DNA from: an uncultured Pelagibacteraceae bacterium
Lineage (GTDB): Bacteria > Pseudomonadota > Alphaproteobacteria > Pelagibacterales > Pelagibacteraceae
Direction of reading: 5' to 3'
Assembly (NCBI GenBank): GCA_902567045.1
Contig: CACFLJ010000001.1
Location: forward strand, 1-64,000
Length of the DNA stretch: 64,000 nucleotides
In this document: one piece after another, positions 55,056 to 62,711 of the stretch
Layout of the letters: every line of letters starts with the position of its first letter
Numbering within the stretch: position 1 is the first letter of the stretch
The notes under the pieces: generated by a model
What the model saw: only the letters and a program-made list of their open reading frames with translations
The model's database searches: none
What the model was told of the DNA's origin: nothing
Program-made: the position numbers and the translations under genes

Positions 55056-55486
55056 GTTATATAACTCTTTTTGTCATTTCTTTTTTAGCAGCTACTATTT
55101 TACCCTTATCATCAGAGATTACGCTTGCAGGACTTATGGCTGCTCAATCTTATAACAATTTCATATTACTGCTTGTAGCAAGCTTGGGCAACATACTTGG
55201 TTCATCTTTTAATTGGTTTTTGGGAATTTATTCTAGAAAATTTGAGTCCAAAAAATGGTTTCCATTTAATCAAAAGCAAATGAAGCGATCTTCCAAATGG
55301 TTTTTGAAATATGGTAAATGGTCTTTATTGTTTGCTTGGTTGCCTATAGTTGGAGATCCACTAACTTTTGTTGCGGGTACTATGCGAATTCGTTTCTTAG
55401 ATTTTTTAGTCCTGGTTGCTATAGGGAAAGTGGCACGTTATCTTGTGGTTATTGCAGTGACAAATTGGTCTTTAAACCTATTTTAA
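55052..55486 (+). CDS. YqaA/DedA-family membrane protein
   Basis: Four hydrophobic spans with FLAATILPLSSEITLAGLMAA at the N-terminus, LGNILGSSFNWFLGIY, and the family motif GKWSLLFAWLPIVGDPLTFVAGTMRI (FxWLPxxGDPLTxxAG). YqaA relatives belong to the SNARE-associated/DedA group linked to membrane homeostasis. The start is GTG at 55052, overlapping the orphan signal-peptide ORF by 4 bp. Length 144 aa. Confidence 0.88.
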   Translation: MSYITLFVISFLAATILPLSSEITLAGLMAAQSYNNFILLLVASLGNILGSSFNWFLGIYSRKFESKKWFPFNQKQMKRSSKWFLKYGKWSLLFAWLPIVGDPLTFVAGTMRIRFLDFLVLVAIGKVARYLVVIAVTNWSLNLF

Positions 55487-55623
55487 AATCGTTCATGTGC
55501 ATTTAAATATAATTGTAATTAAACTTTTACAAATTTTTAATAAGTTCGTAATAAAAATTCACTTAAAAATTAGGATAATTTTCTGAATAAGTATAATAAA
55601 TTTAAAAAAAAAAGGAACCAAAT

Positions 55624-56502
55624 ATGAAACTATTTTTAAAAACTATATTAATACTATCCCTAACACTAGGTATTAGTTCAGCAGTTTCAGCAAAAACTTA
55701 CAAAATGGCTGTTACCGACATTGAAGGAATGGATGCTCTTATCTCTGAGTGGGGACCATTTAAGGAAGCTTTAGAAAAAGCTACTGGAGATACTTTTGAA
55801 TTTTTTGCTGTAAGTAATCAAACAGCAACAGCAGAGGCCTTAAGAGGAAAAAGATTAGATTTTGCAATAACAGGGCCTGCAGAATATGTTGCGATTAATA
55901 AGCTTACAAATGCCCAAGCAATGATTGCGATTGCAAGACCAGATTATTACTGCGGAATTGTCGTTAAGACGGGGGTAGGAATAATGAGCATGGAGGATTT
56001 AAAAGGTAAAGCTGTCTCTTTTGCTAAACCTGGGTCGACATCTGGACATTTTTGTCCAATGCAAGTGATGATGGATCATGGAGTAGACCCAATGAAAGAC
56101 ATCAAAGTAATTCATACAAAGAAATCATTGCAACATGCTGGGCTGGAGAGAGATGATACTGCAGCAATTGGTGTAAAAATTAGCTCTTGGATCAAGTATA
56201 ACAGAACACCCGAAAATCAAGGTCAGTTCAAGGTGTTAGCCAGATCGGGTGATCTGCCATACGATATGATGATGGGTGCAGGTCATTTAACGAAGGCTGA
56301 AATAGATAAAGTAAACAAGGCAATTAAAGATAACGAAGATGCGTTGATTGCAGGTATTTTAGCTGGGCTTGATGATAAAGGTGAACCAGCCAATGATAAA
56401 TACATCGGTACAAGGTTGCTTGAGGTGGATGATTCTGATTATGATATAGTAAGAGCCATGTACAGAACAGCTGGCTTGCCTGAATTCGATATTCAAGAAT
56501 AA
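55624..56502 (+). CDS. phnD: PhnD-like phosphonate/phosphite ABC transporter substrate-binding protein
   Basis: A signal peptide (LFLKTILILSLTLGISSAVSA) precedes a PBP2 PhnD domain: DALISEWGPFKEALEKATG, LRGKRLDFAITGPAEYVAI, GKAVSFAKPGSTSGHFCPMQVMMDHGVDP and DDTAAIGVKISSWIKY. The PhnD hallmark GxxSTSG-like PGSTSGHF loop binds the phosphonate moiety. Ligand identity (phosphonate, phosphite or other oxyanion) is not readable. Followed by a hairpin, then phnC and phnE. Length 292 aa. Confidence 0.88.
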   Translation: MKLFLKTILILSLTLGISSAVSAKTYKMAVTDIEGMDALISEWGPFKEALEKATGDTFEFFAVSNQTATAEALRGKRLDFAITGPAEYVAINKLTNAQAMIAIARPDYYCGIVVKTGVGIMSMEDLKGKAVSFAKPGSTSGHFCPMQVMMDHGVDPMKDIKVIHTKKSLQHAGLERDDTAAIGVKISSWIKYNRTPENQGQFKVLARSGDLPYDMMMGAGHLTKAEIDKVNKAIKDNEDALIAGILAGLDDKGEPANDKYIGTRLLEVDDSDYDIVRAMYRTAGLPEFDIQE

Positions 56503-56527
56503 TCACAAATAATATGTAATATATGGA

Positions 56528-56551
56528 AGCGCTCTATCTCATTAGAGCGCT
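56528..56551 (+). terminator. Intergenic hairpin between phnD and phnC
   Basis: A perfect 9-bp stem, AGCGCTCTA and TAGAGCGCT, with a 6-base loop; no T run follows. It is GC-rich in an AT-rich gap. Such hairpins after binding-protein genes stabilise the upstream mRNA or attenuate read-through, giving more binding protein than ATPase/permease. Confidence 0.7.
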
Positions 56552-56559
56552 CGATCCGT

Positions 56560-57327
56560 ATGATTGATTTAGAAATAAAAGATTTAAAAAAAAGTTTTGG
56601 TAGTGAGTTTATATTAAAAGGTCTTTCTTTTAGTGTTAATTCGCAAAGTTTATTAGCAATCATCGGTTCTAATGGAGCAGGTAAATCTACCTTGCTGAGA
56701 TGCTGCAGCCGCTTAATTGAACCATCGAGTGGAAGTATTAAAATTTTTGACAAGGAAATAACAACTTTAAATAGTCATAAGCTAGGTCAAATACGAAGAG
56801 ACGTAGCGTTTATTTTTCAACGGCATAATTTAGTTCCTCGACTAAGTGTGTTATCAAATGTTATTCATGGAGATTTTGGAAATATCACTAGCGGTATAAT
56901 TCGAGTAACACGATGGTTTCATTTTCTGGCTCCTCAAAATTCTAGATCAAGGGCAATGGATTGCCTTCGGAAAGTAAATTTATCTCATCTTGCCATGAAA
57001 CGAGTTGATAGCCTTTCTGGAGGACAATCTCAAAGAGTTGCGATAGCTAGAGCTCTCATGCAAAGACCCAAGTTATTACTTGCTGACGAGCCTGTTGCTA
57101 GCCTTGACCCAGTGGCTGCAAAAACGGTTATGGAGCTTCTCACAGAACTATGTAAAAAAGAAAAAATAACAGTTATATTTACCTCGCATAATGTTGAAGA
57201 TGCCGTAAAATATTCCGACAAAGTTTTAGCTTTAAAAGAGGGTGAAATAAGCTTCTTGAAAGCAAGTAAAGCGATAGATCCAACAGAATTAATTGAGCAA
57301 TACGACAGCTCTGTAAGAAATGTTTAA
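56560..57327 (+). CDS. phnC: PhnC-like ABC transporter ATP-binding protein
   Basis: The Walker A is GSNGAGKSTLLRCC, the signature is DSLSGGQSQRVAIARAL, the Walker B is LLLADEPVASLDP, and the switch His is in FTSHNVEDA. The inserted segment GDFGNITSGIIRVTRWFHFLAPQNSRSRA is typical of PhnC. Arg codons here include many CGN (CGA, CGG, CGC), unlike the AGA-dominated neighbours, which hints at acquisition. Length 255 aa. Confidence 0.93.
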   Translation: MIDLEIKDLKKSFGSEFILKGLSFSVNSQSLLAIIGSNGAGKSTLLRCCSRLIEPSSGSIKIFDKEITTLNSHKLGQIRRDVAFIFQRHNLVPRLSVLSNVIHGDFGNITSGIIRVTRWFHFLAPQNSRSRAMDCLRKVNLSHLAMKRVDSLSGGQSQRVAIARALMQRPKLLLADEPVASLDPVAAKTVMELLTELCKKEKITVIFTSHNVEDAVKYSDKVLALKEGEISFLKASKAIDPTELIEQYDSSVRNV

Positions 57328-57344
57328 TTGGTAGGAACAAGATA

Positions 57345-58178
57345 ATGAAACCCCCAAAAAGATTTGAGCATATTTCATCCTTTCATTATATTTCTATTAT
57401 CGTTTTCTTTTTGATTTTGGTGTGGGCTTTTGATGGTGCTGGTTTTTCCTTCAGCAAATTATTTGGAAGCAGTGAGTACATTGGTAGGTTTCTTAGTGAA
57501 GCCTTTCCTCCTATCAGTGAGCATAGATTAAGCTTGAGCGATTTTAACAGGTATATTTTGCTCTTAATAGAGACCGCCCAAATGGCAATTTTTGGGACAT
57601 TTTTAGGTATAATTATAGGTTTTTTGTTTGCGCTAATGGCCTCAAGAGGACTACTTGGAAATAGCATCCCAGTAAGAATGCTTCAAGTATTTGCAAAGTT
57701 TCTAATAACATTTATGCGAACAATACCTGATTTAGTATGGGCAATTATATTTGTAATGGTTGTAGGGCTTGGAGCTTTTGCAGGCACATTAACGATTGCG
57801 ATAGATACAATAGGATTTGTAGGTAGATTTTTTGCTGAAGAGATGGAGGATGTTGAAAGGAGTGCAGCCGAAGGTATAGAGAGTAGTGGAGCGTCAAAGC
57901 TAGACAGTACTTTTTCAGCAATCATTCCTGCTGCTATGCCCGGCTTTATAACAACATCGCTTTTCGCCTTAGAAAAGTCCGTAAGAGGATCAGTAGTGTT
58001 AGGGTTAGTTGGTGCTGGTGGAATCGGAATGGAATTAAACAGTCTTTTTAACTGGATGGCTTATGATAGAGCTGTTATAGTAATAGGCTTAATGTTTATT
58101 TTAATATTGTTCGTAGAACAAATTAGCAGCTATGCTCGCTCAAAAATACTCGATGGATCGTTCAAGGGCAGGAAATAG
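57345..58178 (+). CDS. phnE: PhnE-like ABC transporter permease
   Basis: Inner-membrane permease with about six spans: IIVFFLILVWAF at the N-terminus, AIFGTFLGIIIGFLFALMAS, IIFVMVVGLGAFAGTL, and the EAA loop EGIESSGASKLDSTFSAIIPAAMPGFITTSLFALEKSVRGSVVLGLVGAGGIGMEL typical of PhnE. Length 277 aa. It ends one base into a possible GTG start of the methyltransferase. Confidence 0.93.
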   Translation: MKPPKRFEHISSFHYISIIVFFLILVWAFDGAGFSFSKLFGSSEYIGRFLSEAFPPISEHRLSLSDFNRYILLLIETAQMAIFGTFLGIIIGFLFALMASRGLLGNSIPVRMLQVFAKFLITFMRTIPDLVWAIIFVMVVGLGAFAGTLTIAIDTIGFVGRFFAEEMEDVERSAAEGIESSGASKLDSTFSAIIPAAMPGFITTSLFALEKSVRGSVVLGLVGAGGIGMELNSLFNWMAYDRAVIVIGLMFILILFVEQISSYARSKILDGSFKGRK

Positions 58179-58204
58179 TGCATAAAAAAGAGAAAGGTAG
58201 TCGG

Positions 58205-58870
58205 ATGTCAAAAACAGATACGGCGTATCAGTATTGGAATACTGAATGGGATAATAAAAATGTTAGTGAGAAATGGACTGAAGCTGAGCCAGAGGTGCTC
58301 GCAACTTTCGAAAAAATTGGAAAATCTAAAAAAATTTTAGACCTCGGTGCTGGAGTAGGTCGTCATAGCCTTCCTTTTGCTCAAAACGATTGTGAGGTTA
58401 CTGCTTTTGATGCAGCAGAAAGTGGACTTGCGTCTATTGAGCAGTTAGGAAAAAAAAATGGTGTTTTTATAAAAACAGTACTTGGTAAAATGGATCAATT
58501 ACCTTTTGCTAATGACTACTTTGAACATGTGTTATCATGGAATACGATTTACCACGGTAACCATGATATTTTAATTGATACTGTTAATGAGATAAAAAGA
58601 GTACTTAAACCTGGAGGCACGTTTCATGGAACCATGCTCCCTCAGAGAAGAATTGAGCTTTTAAAAAATGAATATGATTGCAAAGAGATTTCAAAGAACA
58701 CTTGGATTATAAATTCGGACTCTGAAAGCGATAAGGCTCATCCTCATTATTATTGTTCTGCTAATGAATTAACGGCTATATTTAAGGATTTTGAATTTAA
58801 TTGGCTTACTATGAAGGAACATGATACACCAAACTCATGGCACTGGCATTTCATGATCGAAAAGCTATAG
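58205..58870 (+). CDS. Class I SAM-dependent methyltransferase linked to phnDCE
   Basis: Methyltransf_11-type. SAM motif I is KILDLGAGVGRHSLPFAQ (about residue 42), motif II VTAFDAAESGLASI, post-motif LPFANDYFEHVLSWNTIYHG and motif IV EIKRVLKPGGTFHGTML. The C-terminal half contains HPHYYCSANEL and HDTPNSWHWHFMIEKL. The substrate is unknown; TehB-like oxyanion or small-molecule methylation fits an imported oxyanion but is speculation. ATG at 58205 has an AGAAAGG site and is preferred over GTG at 58178. Length 221 aa. Confidence 0.82.
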   Translation: MSKTDTAYQYWNTEWDNKNVSEKWTEAEPEVLATFEKIGKSKKILDLGAGVGRHSLPFAQNDCEVTAFDAAESGLASIEQLGKKNGVFIKTVLGKMDQLPFANDYFEHVLSWNTIYHGNHDILIDTVNEIKRVLKPGGTFHGTMLPQRRIELLKNEYDCKEISKNTWIINSDSESDKAHPHYYCSANELTAIFKDFEFNWLTMKEHDTPNSWHWHFMIEKL

Positions 58871-59030
58871 CTCAACAAGAAGAACATCAAAAAATTAAAG
58901 AGTATGGAGAAAGCATATAATATTATCTCTCCAAGCTCCAGTCTTGCTCCAGTTGTCCCATATTATTCTATGTGAATAAAAGAGGATTTTAAGTAAGTGT
59001 TTGTAATTGTGTAGATAAGCCAAAAGCTTA

Positions 59031-59339
59031 CTATTTCATTTTCTTATTTTTCCATTCTCCAACATATTTTTGTATTCCATCTGCAAATGAATAAGTTCCT
59101 TGACCATGTCTTAAATCATTTTTAAGCTCTCCAACATATTTGTCTCCATTAGAAAAAATAAAAGTTCCTTTTCCGTTAGCCTTACCATTTTTATGTTCTC
59201 CAATATATTTAGTTCCATTTGGCCATGCGTAAGTTCCCTGTCCATTTACACAATTACCTTTAATACAGCCAGTGTCGGCATAAGCATTTCCACTCAATAG
59301 GAAACTTATAAGGAGAATTGTTGAAAATAGTTTTTGCAT
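59031..59339 (-). CDS. Secreted MORN-repeat protein
   Basis: A signal peptide (MQKLFSTILLISFLLSG, cleavage after NAYA) precedes three MORN repeats: GQGTYAWPNGTKYIGEHKNGK, GKGTFIFSNGDKYVGELKND and GQGTYSFADGIQKYVGEWKNKK. An N-terminal CIKGNC pair could form a disulfide. MORN repeats are often membrane- or protein-binding; function unknown. Length 102 aa. Its 37-nt upstream leader is shared with the orphan signal peptide at 54972. Confidence 0.88.
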   Translation of the reverse strand: MQKLFSTILLISFLLSGNAYADTGCIKGNCVNGQGTYAWPNGTKYIGEHKNGKANGKGTFIFSNGDKYVGELKNDLRHGQGTYSFADGIQKYVGEWKNKKMK

Positions 59340-59373
59340 AATCCAAGACTAACAAATCCTGAACCATGAGTCT
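59337..59373 (-). repeat. Conserved 37-nt leader block, copy 2
   Basis: On the minus strand the 37 bases ending in the ATG of the MORN gene match copy 1 (54938-54974) at 33 of 37 positions. The two copies are about 4.4 kb apart in opposite orientation. Confidence 0.8.
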
Positions 59374-59403
59374 GCCTCTATTTATTCATGATATCCAATA
59401 AAA

Positions 59404-59607
59404 CTAAGTGGCTATAGCCTTCTTAGAGTTCTGAACATAGCAATCTCGACATACTGGTTTTTCGGCCATTTCAAATTCTGAAAAATATATTTTCATTCTA
59501 TTTCTGACTGGTTTTTCTTGCCCACAGAAACCACACCTCTCAGTTCTGATTTTTTCTAAAGTTTCCGCAGTTACGCTATCCTGAGAATTTATATTATACC
59601 ATGCCAT
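59404..59607 (-). CDS. Small zinc-ribbon-like protein
   Basis: 67 residues with CGFCGQEKPVRNRM and CRDCYVQNSKKA, giving a CxxC...CxxC arrangement that would bind one zinc ion. No further domain and no signal peptide. Function unknown. ATG with MAWYNINSQDSVTAETLEKIR. Such short zinc ribbons may act as adaptor or nucleic-acid-binding proteins. Confidence 0.65.
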   Translation of the reverse strand: MAWYNINSQDSVTAETLEKIRTERCGFCGQEKPVRNRMKIYFSEFEMAEKPVCRDCYVQNSKKAIAT

Positions 59608-59905
59608 GAACTAGTTTCTTTATGGGACTCCAAAACAATTTTGTAAAGTCTCTTTGTACGTTAGTTAGACTAAAGGTAGACATCTGGGACCCCTAACTAC
59701 AAAATGAGGTATGGGTGACGAAGTAACTTTCTAATTTAGAGTTTACATTGGGACCTCTCTAAGTATCTTTTCTCGACTCAGTTTCGGCCACACTCGGCAC
59801 AGAAGAATCTTGCTTTGTTCGACTCAGTGTGGGATAATATTAAACTTAAAGTTGGAGTGTATTTACGTTGGCAGTAAAGGTTTTTTGGCTCTCGCTTTAG
59901 GAATT
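59608..59905. other. 298-bp non-coding stretch upstream of tRNA-Gly
   Basis: No convincing gene on either strand; it looks less AT-rich than its surroundings. TCGACTCAGT occurs twice (59773-59782 and 59819-59828), and TGGGACC occurs twice near 59685 and 59749. It may hold a small RNA, the tRNA promoter or decayed sequence. Confidence 0.45.
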
Positions 59906-59980
59906 GCGGGCATAGCTCAGTGGTAGAGCGTCTCGTTGCCAACGAGAAGGTCGTGGGTTCGAGTCCCATTGCCCGCTCCA
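59906..59980 (+). tRNA. tRNA-Gly (anticodon GCC)
   Basis: A full cloverleaf: the acceptor GCGGGCA pairs with TGCCCGC, D arm AGCTCAGTGGTAGAGC, anticodon stem TCTCG/CGAGA with loop TTGCCAA (anticodon GCC at 59938-59940), and T arm GTGGGTTCGAGTCCCAT. Discriminator T and encoded CCA at 59978-59980. The sulfotransferase start follows 6 bases later. Confidence 0.98.
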
Positions 59981-59986
59981 AAAATT

Positions 59987-60832
59987 ATGATTATTTGGAT
60001 CGCCTCTTATCCTAAAAGCGGAAATACATATTTAAGATCATTTATTTCTTCATATTATTTTTCAAAAAAAGGAAAATTTGATTTTGATTTACTTCTAAAT
60101 ATTCTTCAATTTCCATCAGTAAAATTTTCAAAAAAAAAAAATAATTCAGAACTGGAAGCAAGCCAAAGTTGGATTTACAATCAACAACAGTTTTTTTCTG
60201 GAGAAAAATTACATTTTATAAAAACACACAGTAACCTTAACGAATATAAGGGTAATAATTTTACTACAAAAAATTTATCACTTGGTGGTATTTATATAGT
60301 AAGAGATCCAAGAAATTTAATAACATCTATGACACATCATTATTCACTTAATTATGATCAAGCATATTCTAAGATGATAAATAAAAATCAAACTCTACTA
60401 GAAAAATCTACAGATGGTGATTATAGTAATTTTACATTTTTGGGATCATGGTCAAGTCATTATAAGTCTTGGAAAAATACAAATAGTTTTAAAATTTTAT
60501 TTATAAAATATGAGGATTTAGAGAATAATAAATTTGATACCTTTAAAAAAATAGTAAATTTTATAAATACTTTAAAAAATGAAAAGCAATCAATTGATGA
60601 AAAAAAACTTATCAATTCAATTAATTCTACAAATTTTTCTAATTTAAAAAATAAAGAGGAAAATGAGGGTTTTGAGGAAAGTGTGTATTCTAAATCTGGA
60701 GAAAAAAAAAGATTTTTTAATTTAGGTTTTAATAATAGATGGCAAAAAATTTTACCAAATAATATTCTAAATAAACTAAATAATACTTTGCAAAATGAAT
60801 TAAATGAATTAGGTTATGAAATTAATGAATGA
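59987..60832 (+). CDS. Sulfotransferase-domain protein (copy B)
   Basis: A paralogue of the gene at 26252: the 5'-phosphosulfate loop WIASYPKSGNTYLRSF at residues 4-19, IYIVRDPRNLITSM near residue 100, and the C-terminal FNNRWQKILP. The acceptor is unknown. ATG at 59987 is used; the reading frame continues upstream into the tRNA but that part is not coding. It overlaps phhB by 8-17 bp. Length 281 aa. Confidence 0.87.
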   Translation: MIIWIASYPKSGNTYLRSFISSYYFSKKGKFDFDLLLNILQFPSVKFSKKKNNSELEASQSWIYNQQQFFSGEKLHFIKTHSNLNEYKGNNFTTKNLSLGGIYIVRDPRNLITSMTHHYSLNYDQAYSKMINKNQTLLEKSTDGDYSNFTFLGSWSSHYKSWKNTNSFKILFIKYEDLENNKFDTFKKIVNFINTLKNEKQSIDEKKLINSINSTNFSNLKNKEENEGFEESVYSKSGEKKRFFNLGFNNRWQKILPNNILNKLNNTLQNELNELGYEINE

Positions 60833-61163
60833 TTTAGCAGACAAAAAATGTATTCCTTGTGAAGGAGGCATCCCTAGTTTTAATATAGAGGAAATTCACA
60901 AGTATCTTAAAAAAGTTGATGGATGGGATGTGCAGTCTGTAGATGAAAAAGATTATTATATCATTAAGAATTTTAAATTTAATAATTTTTTAGAAAGTCA
61001 ATCATTTGTCAATAAAGTTGGTGAAATTGCAGAACAAGAAGGTCATCATCCAGATATATGGTTTGGTTGGGGATATGCAAAAATAAAAATACAAACCCAT
61101 GCTATTAACGGGCTTCACGAAAGTGATTTTGTGCTTGCTGCAAAAATAGACAGAATTGACTAA
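60825..61163 (+). CDS. Pterin-4a-carbinolamine dehydratase
   Basis: Recycles pterin cofactor. The catalytic region is EIAEQEGHHPDIWFGWGYAKIKIQTHAINGLHESDFVLAAKID, with the HHP and TH residues of the family. The N-terminal KKCIPCEGGIPS is common in bacterial PCD proteins. Start at ATG 60825 (an in-frame ATG is also at 60816). No aromatic amino acid hydroxylase is encoded in this window. About 112 aa. Confidence 0.93.
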   Translation: MNDLADKKCIPCEGGIPSFNIEEIHKYLKKVDGWDVQSVDEKDYYIIKNFKFNNFLESQSFVNKVGEIAEQEGHHPDIWFGWGYAKIKIQTHAINGLHESDFVLAAKIDRID

Positions 61164-61166
61164 ATC

Positions 61167-62711
61167 TTAATGTTTAAAGTGCCTTGTTTTTGAAAAAACT
61201 AATATAATTCCTAATTTATCTGCAAATTTTATAATTTCTTTGTCTCTTATGGAGCCAGATGGTTGAATAATTGCACTTACTCCATTTTGAACCAAAGTTT
61301 CTATACCATCTATGAAAGGAAAAAATGCGTCTGACGCTCCTATGATTATATCTTCATCATTAAATTTTTGGAATTTTTTCATTTTTTCTATTGCTATTTT
61401 ACAACTATCTAATCTACTGGGTTGACCCGACCCAATTCCAATGGTTGAACTATTTTTTGTTAAAACAATTGCATTAGATTTCACATTTCTGCATACATTG
61501 AATGCGAAAAGTAAATCATTATAAATTTTTTTTGATGGTTTAATCTTGGATACGACTTTAAAATTATCTTTACTAAAAATCTTGTTATCCACATTTTGTA
61601 GTAATAAAGAGTTAAAGTTACTTGTTATATTGCTTAAATTATCTCCCTTTAATTTTGATGCATCAATTAATCTTAAATTTTTCTTTTTTTTTAAAATTTT
61701 AAGAGAGTCTTTATCAAAACCAAGTGCAATAATTACTTCTAAAAATATTTTACTTAATTCTAAGGCTATTTTTTTATTTACTTTAAAATTACATGAAACA
61801 ATTCCTCCAAATGCACTTATTGGGTCACATGAGAGAGCTTCTTTATAACTTTCTGTTTTATTCTTATTTACTGAGACACCACATGGGTTAGCATGTTTAA
61901 CTATTACAGTACCAGTGTTCTTTGGGAGTGTTTTTGATATATTTAAAGCTGCATAAATATCATTATAATTATTATAACTTAATTTTTTTCCACTTAACTG
62001 AAAAATATCTAGGCTATTATTTTTGCTATAGATTGCTGATTGTTGATGGGGGTTTTCACCATATCGTAAAACTTCAACTAAATTTCCATGAATAGTTTTC
62101 TTCTGAGGAAAATTATTTTTATTCTCAAAACTCAAATATTCTGAGATTACAGAGTCGTAGTATGCTGTTAAATTAAATGCTTCTTGAGATAGTTTTTTTC
62201 TAAATTCCAAACTTGTAGAACCTCTATTTTTTTCTAAATCTAAAATAAATTCTTTGTACTGATGTGGAGAAGTAAGGACTGTTGTATTGTTATAATTTTT
62301 GGCTGCTGCTCTGACAAGAGTTGGACCACCAATATCTATATTTTCAATAAGTTTAAGATGATTTTTTGTACTTTTTAATGTTTCTTCAAACGGATAAAAA
62401 TTAACTATAACCAGATCTATTTCTTGATAATTATTCTTTTTAAGCTCCCTTTTATGTTTTTTATTTTTTCTCTTACTTAAAATACCAGCATATAACATTG
62501 GGTGAAGTGTCTTAACCCTACCATCCAAAATCTCTTTAGTATTAGTGTATTCTGATACCTCAGTACACTTGAAACCTAATTTTTTAATTTCCTTAGACGT
62601 ACCTCCTGAGCTTAAGATGTCCACTTTATATTTTTTAAGAGTTTTTAATATTAACTTAATTTCAGACTTATCCGAGATAGATACGATTGCCCTTTTAATT
62701 TTATTGCTCAT
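61167..62711 (-). CDS. purH: PurH, bifunctional AICAR formyltransferase/IMP cyclohydrolase
   Basis: Last two steps of IMP synthesis. The N-terminal IMP cyclohydrolase domain has AIVSISDKSEIKLI, ILSSGGTSKEIKKLG, DGRVKTLHPMLYAGIL and NIDIGGPTLVRAAAKN. The C-terminal AICAR formyltransferase domain has LRYGENPHQ, VIVKHANPCGV and SDAFFPFIDGIETL. Length 514 aa. It overlaps the heparinase-family gene by 4 bp, an arrangement common in alphaproteobacteria. Confidence 0.98.
   Translation of the reverse strand: MSNKIKRAIVSISDKSEIKLILKTLKKYKVDILSSGGTSKEIKKLGFKCTEVSEYTNTKEILDGRVKTLHPMLYAGILSKRKNKKHKRELKKNNYQEIDLVIVNFYPFEETLKSTKNHLKLIENIDIGGPTLVRAAAKNYNNTTVLTSPHQYKEFILDLEKNRGSTSLEFRKKLSQEAFNLTAYYDSVISEYLSFENKNNFPQKKTIHGNLVEVLRYGENPHQQSAIYSKNNSLDIFQLSGKKLSYNNYNDIYAALNISKTLPKNTGTVIVKHANPCGVSVNKNKTESYKEALSCDPISAFGGIVSCNFKVNKKIALELSKIFLEVIIALGFDKDSLKILKKKKNLRLIDASKLKGDNLSNITSNFNSLLLQNVDNKIFSKDNFKVVSKIKPSKKIYNDLLFAFNVCRNVKSNAIVLTKNSSTIGIGSGQPSRLDSCKIAIEKMKKFQKFNDEDIIIGASDAFFPFIDGIETLVQNGVSAIIQPSGSIRDKEIIKFADKLGIILVFSKTRHFKH

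Noticed and set aside
55513-55532. TTGTAA...TTACAA inverted repeat upstream of phnD
   Set aside because: The spacer differs from the porin palindromes and such repeats are frequent by chance in A/T-rich gaps; no clear Pho box was found.
58871-59030. Short frames after the methyltransferase, such as one ending QQEEHQKIKEYGESI
   Set aside because: It overlaps the methyltransferase end, has no family match and no ribosome binding site.
59778-59981. Minus-strand ORF beginning MERAMGLEPTTFSLATRRS
   Set aside because: It is the antisense of tRNA-Gly, a well-known spurious prediction.
59936-59986. Upstream extension of the sulfotransferase frame
   Set aside because: It lies inside the tRNA; the conserved start MIIWIASYPKSG begins at 59987.
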